Positions 50,268-60,313 of a DNA stretch of 64,000 bases are shown here, piece by piece; position 1 is the first letter of the stretch; each line of letters starts with the position of its first letter. A program made the translations under genes and the position numbers. The notes below the pieces were generated by a model. It was not told where the DNA came from. It did not search any database and saw nothing but the letters and a program-made list of their open reading frames with translations. Origin of the DNA: Buchnera aphidicola (Hyalopterus amygdali) (lineage in GTDB: Bacteria; Pseudomonadota; Gammaproteobacteria; Enterobacterales; Enterobacteriaceae); the NCBI RefSeq assembly GCF_964059015.1, contig NZ_OZ060383.1, forward strand, positions 434,001 through 498,000, given 5' to 3'.

Positions 50268-51425
50268 ATGAATCTAAAAAAAATGACTGAATTAGACATT
50301 AAAGGAAAAAAAGTTCTAATTAGAACTGATTTAAATGTTCCAATAAAAAATGGAGTTATACAATCAGATGCTAGAATAATTTCAGCTCTTCCTACTATCG
50401 AATTAGCAATTCAAAAAAAAGCTAAAGTAATTGTTATGTCTCATTTAGGACGTCCAGAGGAAGGATGTTATACAAAAAAATATTCATTATTACCTATATT
50501 TGAATATTTAAAGAAAAAATTAAAAAGAAATAAAATTTACTTCTCTAATGATATAAATAAAATTAAAATAAATGAAGGAGAAGTATTGCTATTAGAAAAT
50601 GTTCGTTTTAATGTAGGGGAATTAAAAAATGACGAAAATTTATCTAAAAAATATGCTAATTTATGTGATATTTTTGTTATGGATGCGTTCGGGAGTGCAC
50701 ATAGAAAACAATCGTCAACATATGGAATTGGGAAATTTGCAAACATTGCATGTGCCGGACCTCTCTTGATATCTGAAATTAATACTTTAAAAAAAGCACT
50801 AAAAAATCCACAACGTCCTATGGTAGCTATCGTAGGTGGAGCGAAAGTATCAACAAAATTTAATGTACTAAATAAATTAGCTCAAATTTCAGATACAATA
50901 ATAGTTGGAGGGGGTATAGCAAATACATTTTTAGCTATTGATTATAATATTGGTAAATCATTACATGAACCAGAATTTATATCAAAAGCTAAAAAATTAC
51001 GTGACAAATATAATAATATTATTATACCAATTGATTCACGTGTAGGAAAAAATTTCTGTCATACTGAAAAATGTATAATAAAATTACCTTGTGAAATTGA
51101 AAAAAACGAAGAAATAATGGATTTTGGAGATAAAACTATAAAAAAAATTATTAAAATCCTTCAAAAATCAAAAACTATTCTTTGGAATGGACCAGTAGGA
51201 GTGTTTGAATTTCCTAATTTTAGAAAAGGAACAGAAATGATTGCAAAAACAATCGCACAAAATAACGGATTTTCAATTGCTGGAGGAGGAGACACAATCT
51301 CTGTTATTGATATGTTTAAAATAAAAAGTAAAATTTCTTATATTTCAACAGGAGGTGGAGCATTCTTAAAATTTATAGAAGGAAAAAAACTACCAGCAAT
51401 AAAAATGTTAGAAAAAAAATTTTAA
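50268..51425 (+). CDS. pgk: Phosphoglycerate kinase
   Basis: The 385-residue protein (E. coli 387) transfers phosphate from 1,3-bisphosphoglycerate to ADP. VLIRTDLNVPIKNG near residue 16, MSHLGRPEEG near 57, VMDAFGSAHR near 140 (with the preceding DIF), VGGAKVSTKFNVL near 185, NGPVGVFEFPNF near 312 and GGGDTISVI near 348 are canonical. pgk-fbaA-mscS is the E. coli order. Confidence 0.98.
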   Translation: MNLKKMTELDIKGKKVLIRTDLNVPIKNGVIQSDARIISALPTIELAIQKKAKVIVMSHLGRPEEGCYTKKYSLLPIFEYLKKKLKRNKIYFSNDINKIKINEGEVLLLENVRFNVGELKNDENLSKKYANLCDIFVMDAFGSAHRKQSSTYGIGKFANIACAGPLLISEINTLKKALKNPQRPMVAIVGGAKVSTKFNVLNKLAQISDTIIVGGGIANTFLAIDYNIGKSLHEPEFISKAKKLRDKYNNIIIPIDSRVGKNFCHTEKCIIKLPCEIEKNEEIMDFGDKTIKKIIKILQKSKTILWNGPVGVFEFPNFRKGTEMIAKTIAQNNGFSIAGGGDTISVIDMFKIKSKISYISTGGGAFLKFIEGKKLPAIKMLEKKF

Positions 51426-51472
51426 AAACAATCTTATATATATTAATAAAAAAATAGATAATAGGAAAAAAC

Positions 51473-52552
51473 TTGAAAAGTTTAAATTCTATTCCACCTG
51501 GAGTAGTAACAGGTGATGAATGTAAAATAATATTTGAAATAGCTAAAAAAAAGAAATTTGCAATACCAGCTATTAATTGTATAGGTACTGATTCAATCAA
51601 TACTGTTTTAGAAACTGCTTATAGAATAAAATCACCAGTTATTATACAATTTTCTTATGGTGGTTCTGCTTTTATTGCAGGTTGCAAAAAAATATTTTCA
51701 AAAAATCAACATAATCAAGCTATTCAAGGATCTATATCAGGTGCACAACATATTCATTTAATGGCTAAATATTATAAAATACCTGTAATACTTCATACAG
51801 ATCATTGCTACAAAGAAATATTACCATGGATCGACGGCTTATTAATAGAAGGAGAAAAATATTATCAAACTTTTGGAAAACCGCTTTTTACTTCACATAT
51901 GATTGATTTGTCAAAAGAAAAATTAAAAGATAATATTTATATATGCAAAAAATATTTAAAAAAGATAAAAAAAATGAATATGATGTTAGAAATTGAATTA
52001 GGATGTACAGGAGGAGAAGAAGATGGTATAGATAATAGTAAAATAGATAAAAAATTACTTTATACTCATCCTAAAGATGTAAATTATGCATATGAAAAAT
52101 TGAGTAAAATTAGTACAAATTTTAGTATTGCTGCCGCATTTGGAAATGTACATGGCGTATATCAACCCGGAAATGTTAATTTAAAACCAGAGATTTTAAA
52201 AAAATCGCAGGAATACGTCAGTATGAAAAACAATTTAGGGAAACTACCATTGAATCTAGTATTCCATGGAGGTTCAGGATCAAATATAGAAGAAATAAAA
52301 AAAGCAATTAAATATGGGACAGTAAAAATGAATATTGATACCGATATGCAATGGGCAACTTGGAAGGGTGTTTTAAATTTTTATAAAAAAAACAAAAGTT
52401 ATTTACAACAACAATTAGGAAACGAAAATGGAGAAAACATACCAAATAAAAAATATTATGATCCTAGAACATGGATAAGACAATCTCAAAAATCTATGTC
52501 TATAAGGTTAGAAAAAACGTTTAAAGAATTAAATGCTTATAATATTTTATAA
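51473..52552 (+). CDS. fbaA: Fructose-bisphosphate aldolase, class II
   Basis: The 359-residue zinc enzyme equals the E. coli length. PAINCIGTDSINTVLETA near 30, the zinc ligands in LHTDHCYKE near 108, LEIELGCTGGEEDG near 173, the HGV/HGG histidines in AAFGNVHGVYQPG and VFHGGSGSN, and VKMNIDTDMQWATW are present. The start is TTG preceded by AGGAA, a start choice supported by alignment with the E. coli N-terminus (PGVVTGDE). Hairpins follow the stop. Confidence 0.98.
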   Translation: MKSLNSIPPGVVTGDECKIIFEIAKKKKFAIPAINCIGTDSINTVLETAYRIKSPVIIQFSYGGSAFIAGCKKIFSKNQHNQAIQGSISGAQHIHLMAKYYKIPVILHTDHCYKEILPWIDGLLIEGEKYYQTFGKPLFTSHMIDLSKEKLKDNIYICKKYLKKIKKMNMMLEIELGCTGGEEDGIDNSKIDKKLLYTHPKDVNYAYEKLSKISTNFSIAAAFGNVHGVYQPGNVNLKPEILKKSQEYVSMKNNLGKLPLNLVFHGGSGSNIEEIKKAIKYGTVKMNIDTDMQWATWKGVLNFYKKNKSYLQQQLGNENGENIPNKKYYDPRTWIRQSQKSMSIRLEKTFKELNAYNIL

Positions 52553-52570
52553 AAAATTTATGCTCAAATA

Positions 52571-52673
52571 CGGGGAATAAATAAAAATATTCTCCGAAAT
52601 AATTTAAAATATATTTTTAAAAAAAAATCAAATCAACTCTTTTTTAGAGTTCTAAACTGGAATTTATATTCCA
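52571..52673 (+). terminator. Three tandem hairpins between fbaA and mscS
   Basis: Hairpin 1: 52571-52579 with 52588-52596 (9 bp, one G-U, loop 8). Hairpin 2: AACTCT/AGAGTT at 52635-52640 and 52646-52651 (loop TTTTT). Hairpin 3: TGGAAT/ATTCCA at 52658-52663 and 52668-52673 (loop 4). Only the first has several G-C pairs; A/T-rich sequence with TTTTT follows it. Together they probably end the pgk-fbaA message or shape the mscS leader. Confidence 0.5.
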
Positions 52674-52708
52674 ATAAGTATTCACTTTATAAAAAGATCA
52701 AAATAAAA

Positions 52709-53560
52709 ATGAACGAATTAAATGTAGTAAGCGATATTCATCATGCTGGAAATTGGTTAATACGAAATCAAGAATTATTATTCGGATATATAATTAATTT
52801 AACATCCGCTATTATCATTTTATTTGCCGGCATGTTTGTAGCTAAAGTAATATCTAACGGAGTAAATCAAATATTAATTACACGTAATATCGATGCTACT
52901 ATTGCTGGATTTCTTTCTGCATTGATGCGATATATTATTATTACTTTCACATTAATAGCTTCATTAGGAAGAATTGGAGTACAAACTACTTCTGTCATTG
53001 CTATATTAGGAGCTGCTGGTATGGCAATTGGATTGGCGCTACAAGGTTCTTTATCCAATTTCGCAGCAGGAGTATTACTTGTAACTTTAAGACCATTAAG
53101 AGCAGGTGAATATGTAAATTTAGGTAATGTAGCAGGAACAGTCTTAAATATTCATATATTTTATACGACCTTACGTACACTAGATGGTAAAATTGTAGTG
53201 GTACCAAATAATAAAATAATTTCCGGGAACATTATCAATTATTCTAGAGAACCAGCGCGGAGAAATGAATTTTCTATTAGCGTGTCATATAACACAGATA
53301 TTGACTTAGTAATTAAAGTGCTAAGAGACGTTATAGAAAATGAAGATAGAGTTATAAAAGATCGAGATATTATTATTGGTTTAAGTGAATTAGGTCCATC
53401 ATCTTTAAATTTTGTTGTTCGATGCTGGAGTAGTACTGACCAATTAAATGCAGTGTATTGGGATTTAATGGCTAAATTTAAAAAAGCACTAGATGAAAAT
53501 AACATTAATATTCCTTACCCACAGTTAGATGTACATCTTTATAAAAAAAATAAAAATTAA
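52709..53560 (+). CDS. mscS: Small-conductance mechanosensitive channel MscS
   Basis: The 283-residue protein (E. coli 286) opens under membrane tension to release solutes. Three N-terminal membrane helices are visible (about 28-50, 68-90, 96-125); the pore helix carries the Gly/Ala-rich [20 protein letters not shown]. The conserved [19 protein letters not shown] and the cytoplasmic beta/alpha-beta domains follow. It sits after fbaA as in E. coli. Its retention suggests osmotic protection is still needed inside the host cell. Confidence 0.96.
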   Translation: MNELNVVSDIHHAGNWLIRNQELLFGYIINLTSAIIILFAGMFVAKVISNGVNQILITRNIDATIAGFLSALMRYIIITFTLIASLGRIGVQTTSVIAILGAAGMAIGLALQGSLSNFAAGVLLVTLRPLRAGEYVNLGNVAGTVLNIHIFYTTLRTLDGKIVVVPNNKIISGNIINYSREPARRNEFSISVSYNTDIDLVIKVLRDVIENEDRVIKDRDIIIGLSELGPSSLNFVVRCWSSTDQLNAVYWDLMAKFKKALDENNINIPYPQLDVHLYKKNKN

Positions 53561-53620
53561 TTTTTTATATACTTATAATACACATATTTTAATTTTTTAT
53601 TTATACAAGATGAGGGATTT

Positions 53621-56600
53621 ATGTTTTTTGTTTATCAATCAAATCAAATAAATATTTTATTTTTAGAAATGTATAAAATAATTAAAAATAAACCTCTTCT
53701 TAATATCTTTGAAAAAGAAGTAATTATTAATGAAAACAAAATTTTATTTCAATATTTAAACTTTTTTATAGCTAAAAAAACAGGAATTTCAGCAGACTTT
53801 GAATTAATTTATCCTAATGTTTTTATTTGGAAAATATTTAGACAAATTTTTCCTGAACTTGAAAAAAGAAATATATTTTCAAAGTCTATTCTTACTTGGA
53901 AAATTATGAAAATTATAGAAAAAAATAATTTTATTCAATTTATAAAAAAAAGTGATAAGATAAATAAAAAATTTGATTTTTCATTTTTAATGGCTTGTTT
54001 ATATGAACAATACCTTTTGTATAGACCAAAATGGATAAATGAATGGGAAAAAAAATATAAAAAAACGTCTATTTTAGACCACAATAATATATGGCAAGTA
54101 CAATTATGGATAAATATTATCCAATGTACAAAATCACTCAAACAACCATCACATCATTTTTCAAATTTGTTTGAAAAGTTTAAAATACTTATTAAAACAA
54201 AAAAAATCAAATTTCCGAAAAGAATTTTTATTATTTCTTCTTTTAAATTAAATCCGACATATATGGAAATATTTAAAGAGATCAGTATATATACAGATAT
54301 ATATTTCTTATTTATCACTGCTCACAAAAAAAATATATGTCATACAAGTTTAATTAATAAAAAATCATCTTTAGAAAAAGATATTTTAGAAAACTCATTA
54401 ATACATTTGTGGGAAAAACATGAAAAATATTATTTGTTCTTTTTTAAAAAATTTAAAAATATACAATTTAATTATTTTTTTCAAAAAAACAAAAAAAAGA
54501 ATTTATTAAATGCAATAAAAAATAATTTTTTAAAAATTAATGAAAAAAAAACAACATCAAAAAAAAAATATTTTTTAGATAAAGATAACTCTATTTCAAT
54601 AAATGTTTGCCATAATAAAAAACATGAAATTGAAATTTTGTATCATACATTATTAAAAATTTTTAATGAGAATTCAAAAATAAAAGCTGGCGATATTGTT
54701 GTCACCTCATTTTCATTGGAAAATTATATAAATTATATTAATTGTATATTTAAATCTGATAACAAAAAAGAAACAATACCTTTTTACATATGTAAAAAAT
54801 ATTCTAATTCAATAAAAAAAATATTATTTATATTTAATAAAATATTAAATATTTCAAATATCCGTTTTAATAATGAAGAAATATTAGATTTAATTAATAT
54901 ACCAGATATAGCAAATAATTTTTTTATATCAGAAGAAGAAATAAATATTTTATATAATTGGATTGAAAAGGCAAATATAAGATGGGGTTTTCACGAAAAA
55001 GAAAAAAATAGCTTGTTTTATTTTAAAAAAAATTATAATTCCTGGTTTTATGGCATTAAAAAATTACTAACTAGTTATGCTATAAACGAAAAAGAAAAAA
55101 TTTGGAATGATACTTTATCTTTTACTACTATTGATAGTTCAAGAGAAAAATTAATAGAAAAATTAATAATTTTAATTAAAACAGCTGAAAAATGGCATAA
55201 AAAATTGTCTTATCCAAAAAAAATTGCATCTTGGCGATCATTATTTCAATGTTTTATCAACGACTTTTTTTATCAGAATAAAAATCAAAACAAAAAATTA
55301 GAAAAAAATATTTCTTTTATTAAAAATAATTGGGTTAAAATGATTGACGATGCACTAATATCGAATTATGAAAAAAAAATTCCTATTAGTGTACTGAAAA
55401 AAAAATTTTCACACATTATGAATAATGTTAATTATAAAAAATTTTTACCAGGAGTAATAAACTTTTGTCATCCATCTTTAATATGCTATATTCCATTTAA
55501 AATAAAATGTCTTCTTGGAGCAGATAATAAAGAAATACCTAAAAAAGATATCACAAATTCTTTTAATTTACTAAATAAGCATTCATATATAGGTGATTAT
55601 AATACTTGTAGAGAAAGTTATTATATATTCCTTCAAAATTTTATTTCTACTCAAGAACTATTCTATATCAGCTACGTAGGATATTCCGAAAAAAATAATA
55701 GTAAAATCTATCCGTCAATATTAATCGATCAATTATTAAATTATATAAAATTAAATTTCTATTTTTTAAAAAATCAATATATAAAAAATATTTTAAAAAA
55801 ACATAAAAAAAATCATCTTTATGAAATAAAAAATATTGATACTAATATAGTTAAAAAAACAAAAAAAATAAAAAAAGAAATATATAATCAAATTTTTCCT
55901 ATGCAAAAATCAGAATTAAATCCTTTAATGAAAATTAATTTAAAAAATTTAATTCAATTTTGGAAAAATCCAATAAAATATTTTTTTAACATTGTATTAA
56001 ATGTAAATTTTCAAATAAAAAAAAAAATATTATAACGGAACCATTTTCAATAAATTACTTAGATAAATTTAAAATAAATGAAATGCTTTTTAAAAAACTA
56101 TTAAAAAATGAAGATGTAAAAAATACATTTAAAAAAATTATTTTATCTGGTGTTTTACCATATAAAAATTTTGGATTAATTTTCTTAAAAAAAACAAAAA
56201 AAGAAATAGAAGAGATAATAAAAGTAATTAAAAAATATCGTATTTTACCTAAAAAAGAAAAATTTAATATCTATATTCAAAAATATAATATTATTGGAAA
56301 TTTAAATGAAATACAAAATACAGGTCTACTTAGATGGAAATTAGGTACTATTAATCACCAAGACCGCATATCTCTATGGATAGAACACTTAATTTACTGT
56401 ATTTTAGGAGGAACTGAAGAAAGTAAAATAATAGGATATAAAAAACAAATTTACTCTTTTTATCCTTTGCCAAATAATATAGCAAATGAATACCTTCTAA
56501 ATTATGTTCAAGGATACATAAAAGGAATAAAAAATCCTCTATTACTCATAAAATCTGGATTAAATTGGCTTGATCAAATATATGATAAAAAAAATCGTTG

Positions 56601-56793
56601 TATTAGTGAATCTAGTATCATTAAAAGAAAAGCATATAAAGTATTATGTAAAACATGGATAGGAGATACATATATACAAGGAGAAAAAGAAGATTTATAT
56701 ATAAAAAATGTTATTTCTACATTGGATATAAAAAAAATTTGTAAAATTTCCCAAAAATGGTTTACTCCAATACTAAAATATCAAAAAAAATAA
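53621..56793 (+). CDS. recC: Exodeoxyribonuclease V subunit RecC, frameshifted at an 11-A run
   Basis: The first frame (53621-56035, 804 residues) and a second (conserved from about 56029 to 56793) are both RecC. The break is at an A11 run, 56017-56027. Adding one A or removing two joins NFQIKKK to NIITEPFSINYLDKFKINEM, matching E. coli EPFELDALSRYQLN, for about 1057 residues (E. coli 1122). The start follows GAGGG. C-terminal markers are LLRWKLGTINHQDRISLWIEHLIYC and GGTEES. RecC recognises Chi and holds RecB and RecD together. ptrA, between recC and recB in E. coli, is missing. Confidence 0.92.
56017..56027 (+). repeat. A11 run that breaks recC
   Basis: Eleven consecutive A. Twelve (or nine) would keep recC in frame. 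RecC homology continues without a gap in the other frame directly after the run. Confidence 0.9.
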
Positions 56794-56816
56794 AAATACT
56801 TTATAAAATTAATATA

Positions 56817-59800
56817 ATGAAAAAAAAATTAAATATATTAAAAATTCCTTTTAGTGGAATTAATTTAATTGAAGCTTCTGCTGGAACTGGAAAAACTACT
56901 ACAATTGCACTATTATACTTACGTTTATTATTAGGACTAACAGAAGAAAAAAAAATAGGAAAATTACTGGTACAAGAAATATTAGTAGTAACTTTCACCA
57001 ATGCTGCAAAAGAAGAACTATATATACGAATAAAAGAAAACATTGAAAAACTATATATATCTTGTATAAATAAAAAAAGTGAAGATCCAATATTCGGGTA
57101 TTTTTTAAAAAAAATAAAAAATTTAGAAAAAGCTATTTCTATATTGAAAAAAGCAAAAACAAATATAAACAATGCTGCTATTTATACAATACATGGATTT
57201 TGTCAAGATATATTTAAATATAGTTCATTTAATTTAAACAAAAAAATAATTGAAAATGAATCTTTTTTATATTTACAAGCAACACAAGATTTTTGGAGAT
57301 ACTTATTTTACAATCTTCCAAAAAATATTATTGAAATTATTTATGAAGAGTACAATAATCCAGATGTACTCTTAAAAGAAATTAAAGCAATATTAACAAC
57401 AAATTCATCAATACAATTTAAAAAAAAATTCCATAAAAATCAAAATTTAATAACGTTTCATGAGAATATTATAAATAAAATTAATATTTTCAAAAAAAAA
57501 TGGTTATGTTATTACATAAAAATATTAAAAATAATTTCTCAATCAAAAGTTAATAAAAGAATATACCATGAATCTAATATTTTTAAATGGCAAAAAAAAA
57601 TTACACAATGGGCACAATCTAAAACTAAAAACTATAAAATTCCAATTTTTTTAAAATATTTTTCGAAAGAAAATATAGAAAAAAAAACAAATTATAATAT
57701 ACAAGAACATCATTTTTTTGAAGACATTGAAAAAATATTAAAAAAAAATTTTTCTTTAAAAAGCATAATTTTATTTTATGCTATAAAAAATATTCCCAAA
57801 TTTATAAAAAAAGAAAAGGAAAAAAAAGAATTATTAGGATTTGATGATTTATTAGAAATTCTTTTAAAAAAAATAAAAAAAGAAAAATTTTTAAGAAAAC
57901 TAATAATTAAAAAATATCCAATAGCATTAATTGATGAATTTCAAGATACTAATATTACGCAATATCAAATTTTTAATACTTTATATAATAATGAAAAAAC
58001 AGCATTGTTTCTTGTTGGTGATCCTAAACAATCAATATATAGTTTTAGGGGGGCAGATATTTTTACATATTTATGTGCTAAATCAAAAATTAAGAATTAT
58101 TATTATCTTGATATAAATTGGCGCTCCTCAATACATATGTGTAAAGCAATCAATTATTTATTTTCACGAAATAAAAATTCATTTTATTTTGAAAATATTC
58201 CATTTCAACCTGTTTTACCATCGCATAAAAATATAAATATGCAATTTAAAATAAAGGGAGAGGCACAAAAAGCAATTCATATATTTTTTAAAAAAAAAGA
58301 AAAAGTATTCATCGAAGAATATCAAGATTGGATTGGAAAACAATGTGCAAATGAAATTAGTTACTGGTTACACTGTTCAAAAAATGGGAGAGCAATAATT
58401 ATAAACAAAGATCAAGAAGAAAAAAAAGTAACAGAAGAAGATATTGTGGTATTAGTTAAAAATAAAAAAGAAGCTAAAATTATTATAGATTCATTAAAAA
58501 AAGTTAATATTTCATCAACATATTCATCCCCTCATAAAAATATATTTCAAACTTTTGATGCATATGAACTTCTTACTATACTCAAATCTATTGCAAATCC
58601 AACAGATATAAAATTATTAAAAAAATCTATTTTAATACATATTTTAAATAAAATTATTATTCGTAAAATAAGAGAACAAAAAAAAGAAAAAATATCATAT
58701 TTATTAATAGAAAAATTATATAAATATAATAATATATGGAAAAAAATAGGTATTTTCCATACTATCAAAACTATGATATTGGAATATCAAAAATATGCTA
58801 ATGATGTTGAATTATATACAAATCAACAAAAAAATGTAAATTTTTTGCATATAGCCGAACTGTTAGAAAAACAATGTGAAGAATGCTATACACATCATGC
58901 TCTAATTCGTTGGTTTGAAAAAAAAATTTTAGAAAAAAATATTCCATTAGACAACGAAAACGTCCGAAACATCCAAAAAAATAAATCTATAAAAATTATT
59001 AGTATACATAAATCAAAAGGATTACAATATCCTATTGTATGGATACCTTTTAGTATAGATTTTAAGGAATCAAAATTATACTTATATCATGACAGAAAAA
59101 CATCAAAAAAAATTTTTGATAATAATAAAAACCCTATGACTCTAAAAAAGTCTGATGAAGAAAGACTGGCAGAAGACTTACGTTTTTTATATGTATCTTT
59201 AACAAGAGCTATGTATCATTGTAGTATAGGAATAGCTTCTTTAATTAAATACAAAAGACAAAAAAGAGAAGGGAATGATAATGATATTCATAAAAGTGCT
59301 TTAGGATATATTATAAAAGGTGGAAAAGTTATAAACTATAAGGAATTATTATATGAATTAAATCTTTTAAATAAAAAAATATACTTTGAATTAAAATATG
59401 AAGAAATAAAATTAAAACGTCATTTTAGTCAAAATGATATTTATTTATTATCTAAACCTATATTTTTACTTAAAAAAATAGAAAGTTCTTTTCAAATAAC
59501 AAGTTTTACACAATTAAAAAAAGAAAAAAAACATTTAGATAACTGTCAATATAAATATATAAAATCAATTTTTTATAAAAAAAAAGATGAAAAACCAACA
59601 ATTCACAACTTCCCCAGAGGTAACGAAACAGGGATTTTGATTCATAAAATATTAAAACAAATAAATTTTCATGTTCCATTAAATATAAACTATTTTAGTT
59701 TTATGTTAAAAAAAAACGGATTCTCAGAAATTTGGACACCAATATTAATATCCTGGATCAACAATATTTTAAACCTCAAATTAAATCATTTAAAAATTAC

Positions 59801-60296
59801 TTTAGGAACACTAAAACAAACAAAATATGCAAAAGAACTAGAATTTTATTTATCAATAAAGAATAAATTTAACAAAAAATTTTTTAATGAAATTGTTCAC
59901 TCTTTTAAAATAAATTCTAATTCTATAGATTCAAAAATATATCTTCATCCTGTTAGTGGGGTTATAAAAGGATTTATTGACTTAGTTTTTGTTTGGAAAA
60001 AACGATACTATATAGTTGACTATAAATCTAATTATTTAGGTGAAAATGATGATTATTATTCATTTAAAAATATAGAAAAGGAAATGATTGAAAATCAATA
60101 TAATTTACAGTATCAACTATATACCTTAGCACTACATCAATATCTTAAGAAAAAAATAAAAACATATCACTATACAACTCATTTTGGAGGAATATTTTAC
60201 ATTTTTTTACGAGGAATTAATACAAAAAATAGCATTTTTTATTGTGTTCCAGATTATTCATTAATTAAAAAATTAATGTATTTATTTTCAATCTAA
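56817..60296 (+). CDS. recB: Exodeoxyribonuclease V subunit RecB
   Basis: The 1159-residue helicase-nuclease (E. coli 1180) unwinds 3'-5' and cuts DNA in the RecBCD complex. ATG 56817 aligns with the E. coli start; upstream codons to 56757 overlap recC and are unconserved. Walker A ASAGTGKTTTIALLYLRLLLG is near residue 21; ALIDEFQDTN, GDPKQSIYSFRGADI, SIHKSKGLQYPIVW and RFLYVSLTRAMYHC are further helicase motifs. The nuclease site GFIDLVFVWKKRYYIVDYKSN near 1060 keeps its catalytic Asp and Lys. No frame break was found. Confidence 0.96.
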   Translation: MKKKLNILKIPFSGINLIEASAGTGKTTTIALLYLRLLLGLTEEKKIGKLLVQEILVVTFTNAAKEELYIRIKENIEKLYISCINKKSEDPIFGYFLKKIKNLEKAISILKKAKTNINNAAIYTIHGFCQDIFKYSSFNLNKKIIENESFLYLQATQDFWRYLFYNLPKNIIEIIYEEYNNPDVLLKEIKAILTTNSSIQFKKKFHKNQNLITFHENIINKINIFKKKWLCYYIKILKIISQSKVNKRIYHESNIFKWQKKITQWAQSKTKNYKIPIFLKYFSKENIEKKTNYNIQEHHFFEDIEKILKKNFSLKSIILFYAIKNIPKFIKKEKEKKELLGFDDLLEILLKKIKKEKFLRKLIIKKYPIALIDEFQDTNITQYQIFNTLYNNEKTALFLVGDPKQSIYSFRGADIFTYLCAKSKIKNYYYLDINWRSSIHMCKAINYLFSRNKNSFYFENIPFQPVLPSHKNINMQFKIKGEAQKAIHIFFKKKEKVFIEEYQDWIGKQCANEISYWLHCSKNGRAIIINKDQEEKKVTEEDIVVLVKNKKEAKIIIDSLKKVNISSTYSSPHKNIFQTFDAYELLTILKSIANPTDIKLLKKSILIHILNKIIIRKIREQKKEKISYLLIEKLYKYNNIWKKIGIFHTIKTMILEYQKYANDVELYTNQQKNVNFLHIAELLEKQCEECYTHHALIRWFEKKILEKNIPLDNENVRNIQKNKSIKIISIHKSKGLQYPIVWIPFSIDFKESKLYLYHDRKTSKKIFDNNKNPMTLKKSDEERLAEDLRFLYVSLTRAMYHCSIGIASLIKYKRQKREGNDNDIHKSALGYIIKGGKVINYKELLYELNLLNKKIYFELKYEEIKLKRHFSQNDIYLLSKPIFLLKKIESSFQITSFTQLKKEKKHLDNCQYKYIKSIFYKKKDEKPTIHNFPRGNETGILIHKILKQINFHVPLNINYFSFMLKKNGFSEIWTPILISWINNILNLKLNHLKITLGTLKQTKYAKELEFYLSIKNKFNKKFFNEIVHSFKINSNSIDSKIYLHPVSGVIKGFIDLVFVWKKRYYIVDYKSNYLGENDDYYSFKNIEKEMIENQYNLQYQLYTLALHQYLKKKIKTYHYTTHFGGIFYIFLRGINTKNSIFYCVPDYSLIKKLMYLFSI

Positions 60297-60313
60297 TAGG
60301 AAATTTAATCATT

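Noticed and set aside
56083-56793. Independent 236-residue gene
   Set aside because: It is the C-terminal part of RecC; homology extends upstream of its first ATG to the A11 run.
56757-56816. recB N-terminal extension overlapping recC
   Set aside because: The 20 extra codons do not align with RecB; ATG 56817 matches the family start.
56801-57172. 123-codon minus-strand frame opposite recB
   Set aside because: Antisense of the conserved RecB N-terminus; composition is that of reversed Lys/Ile codons.
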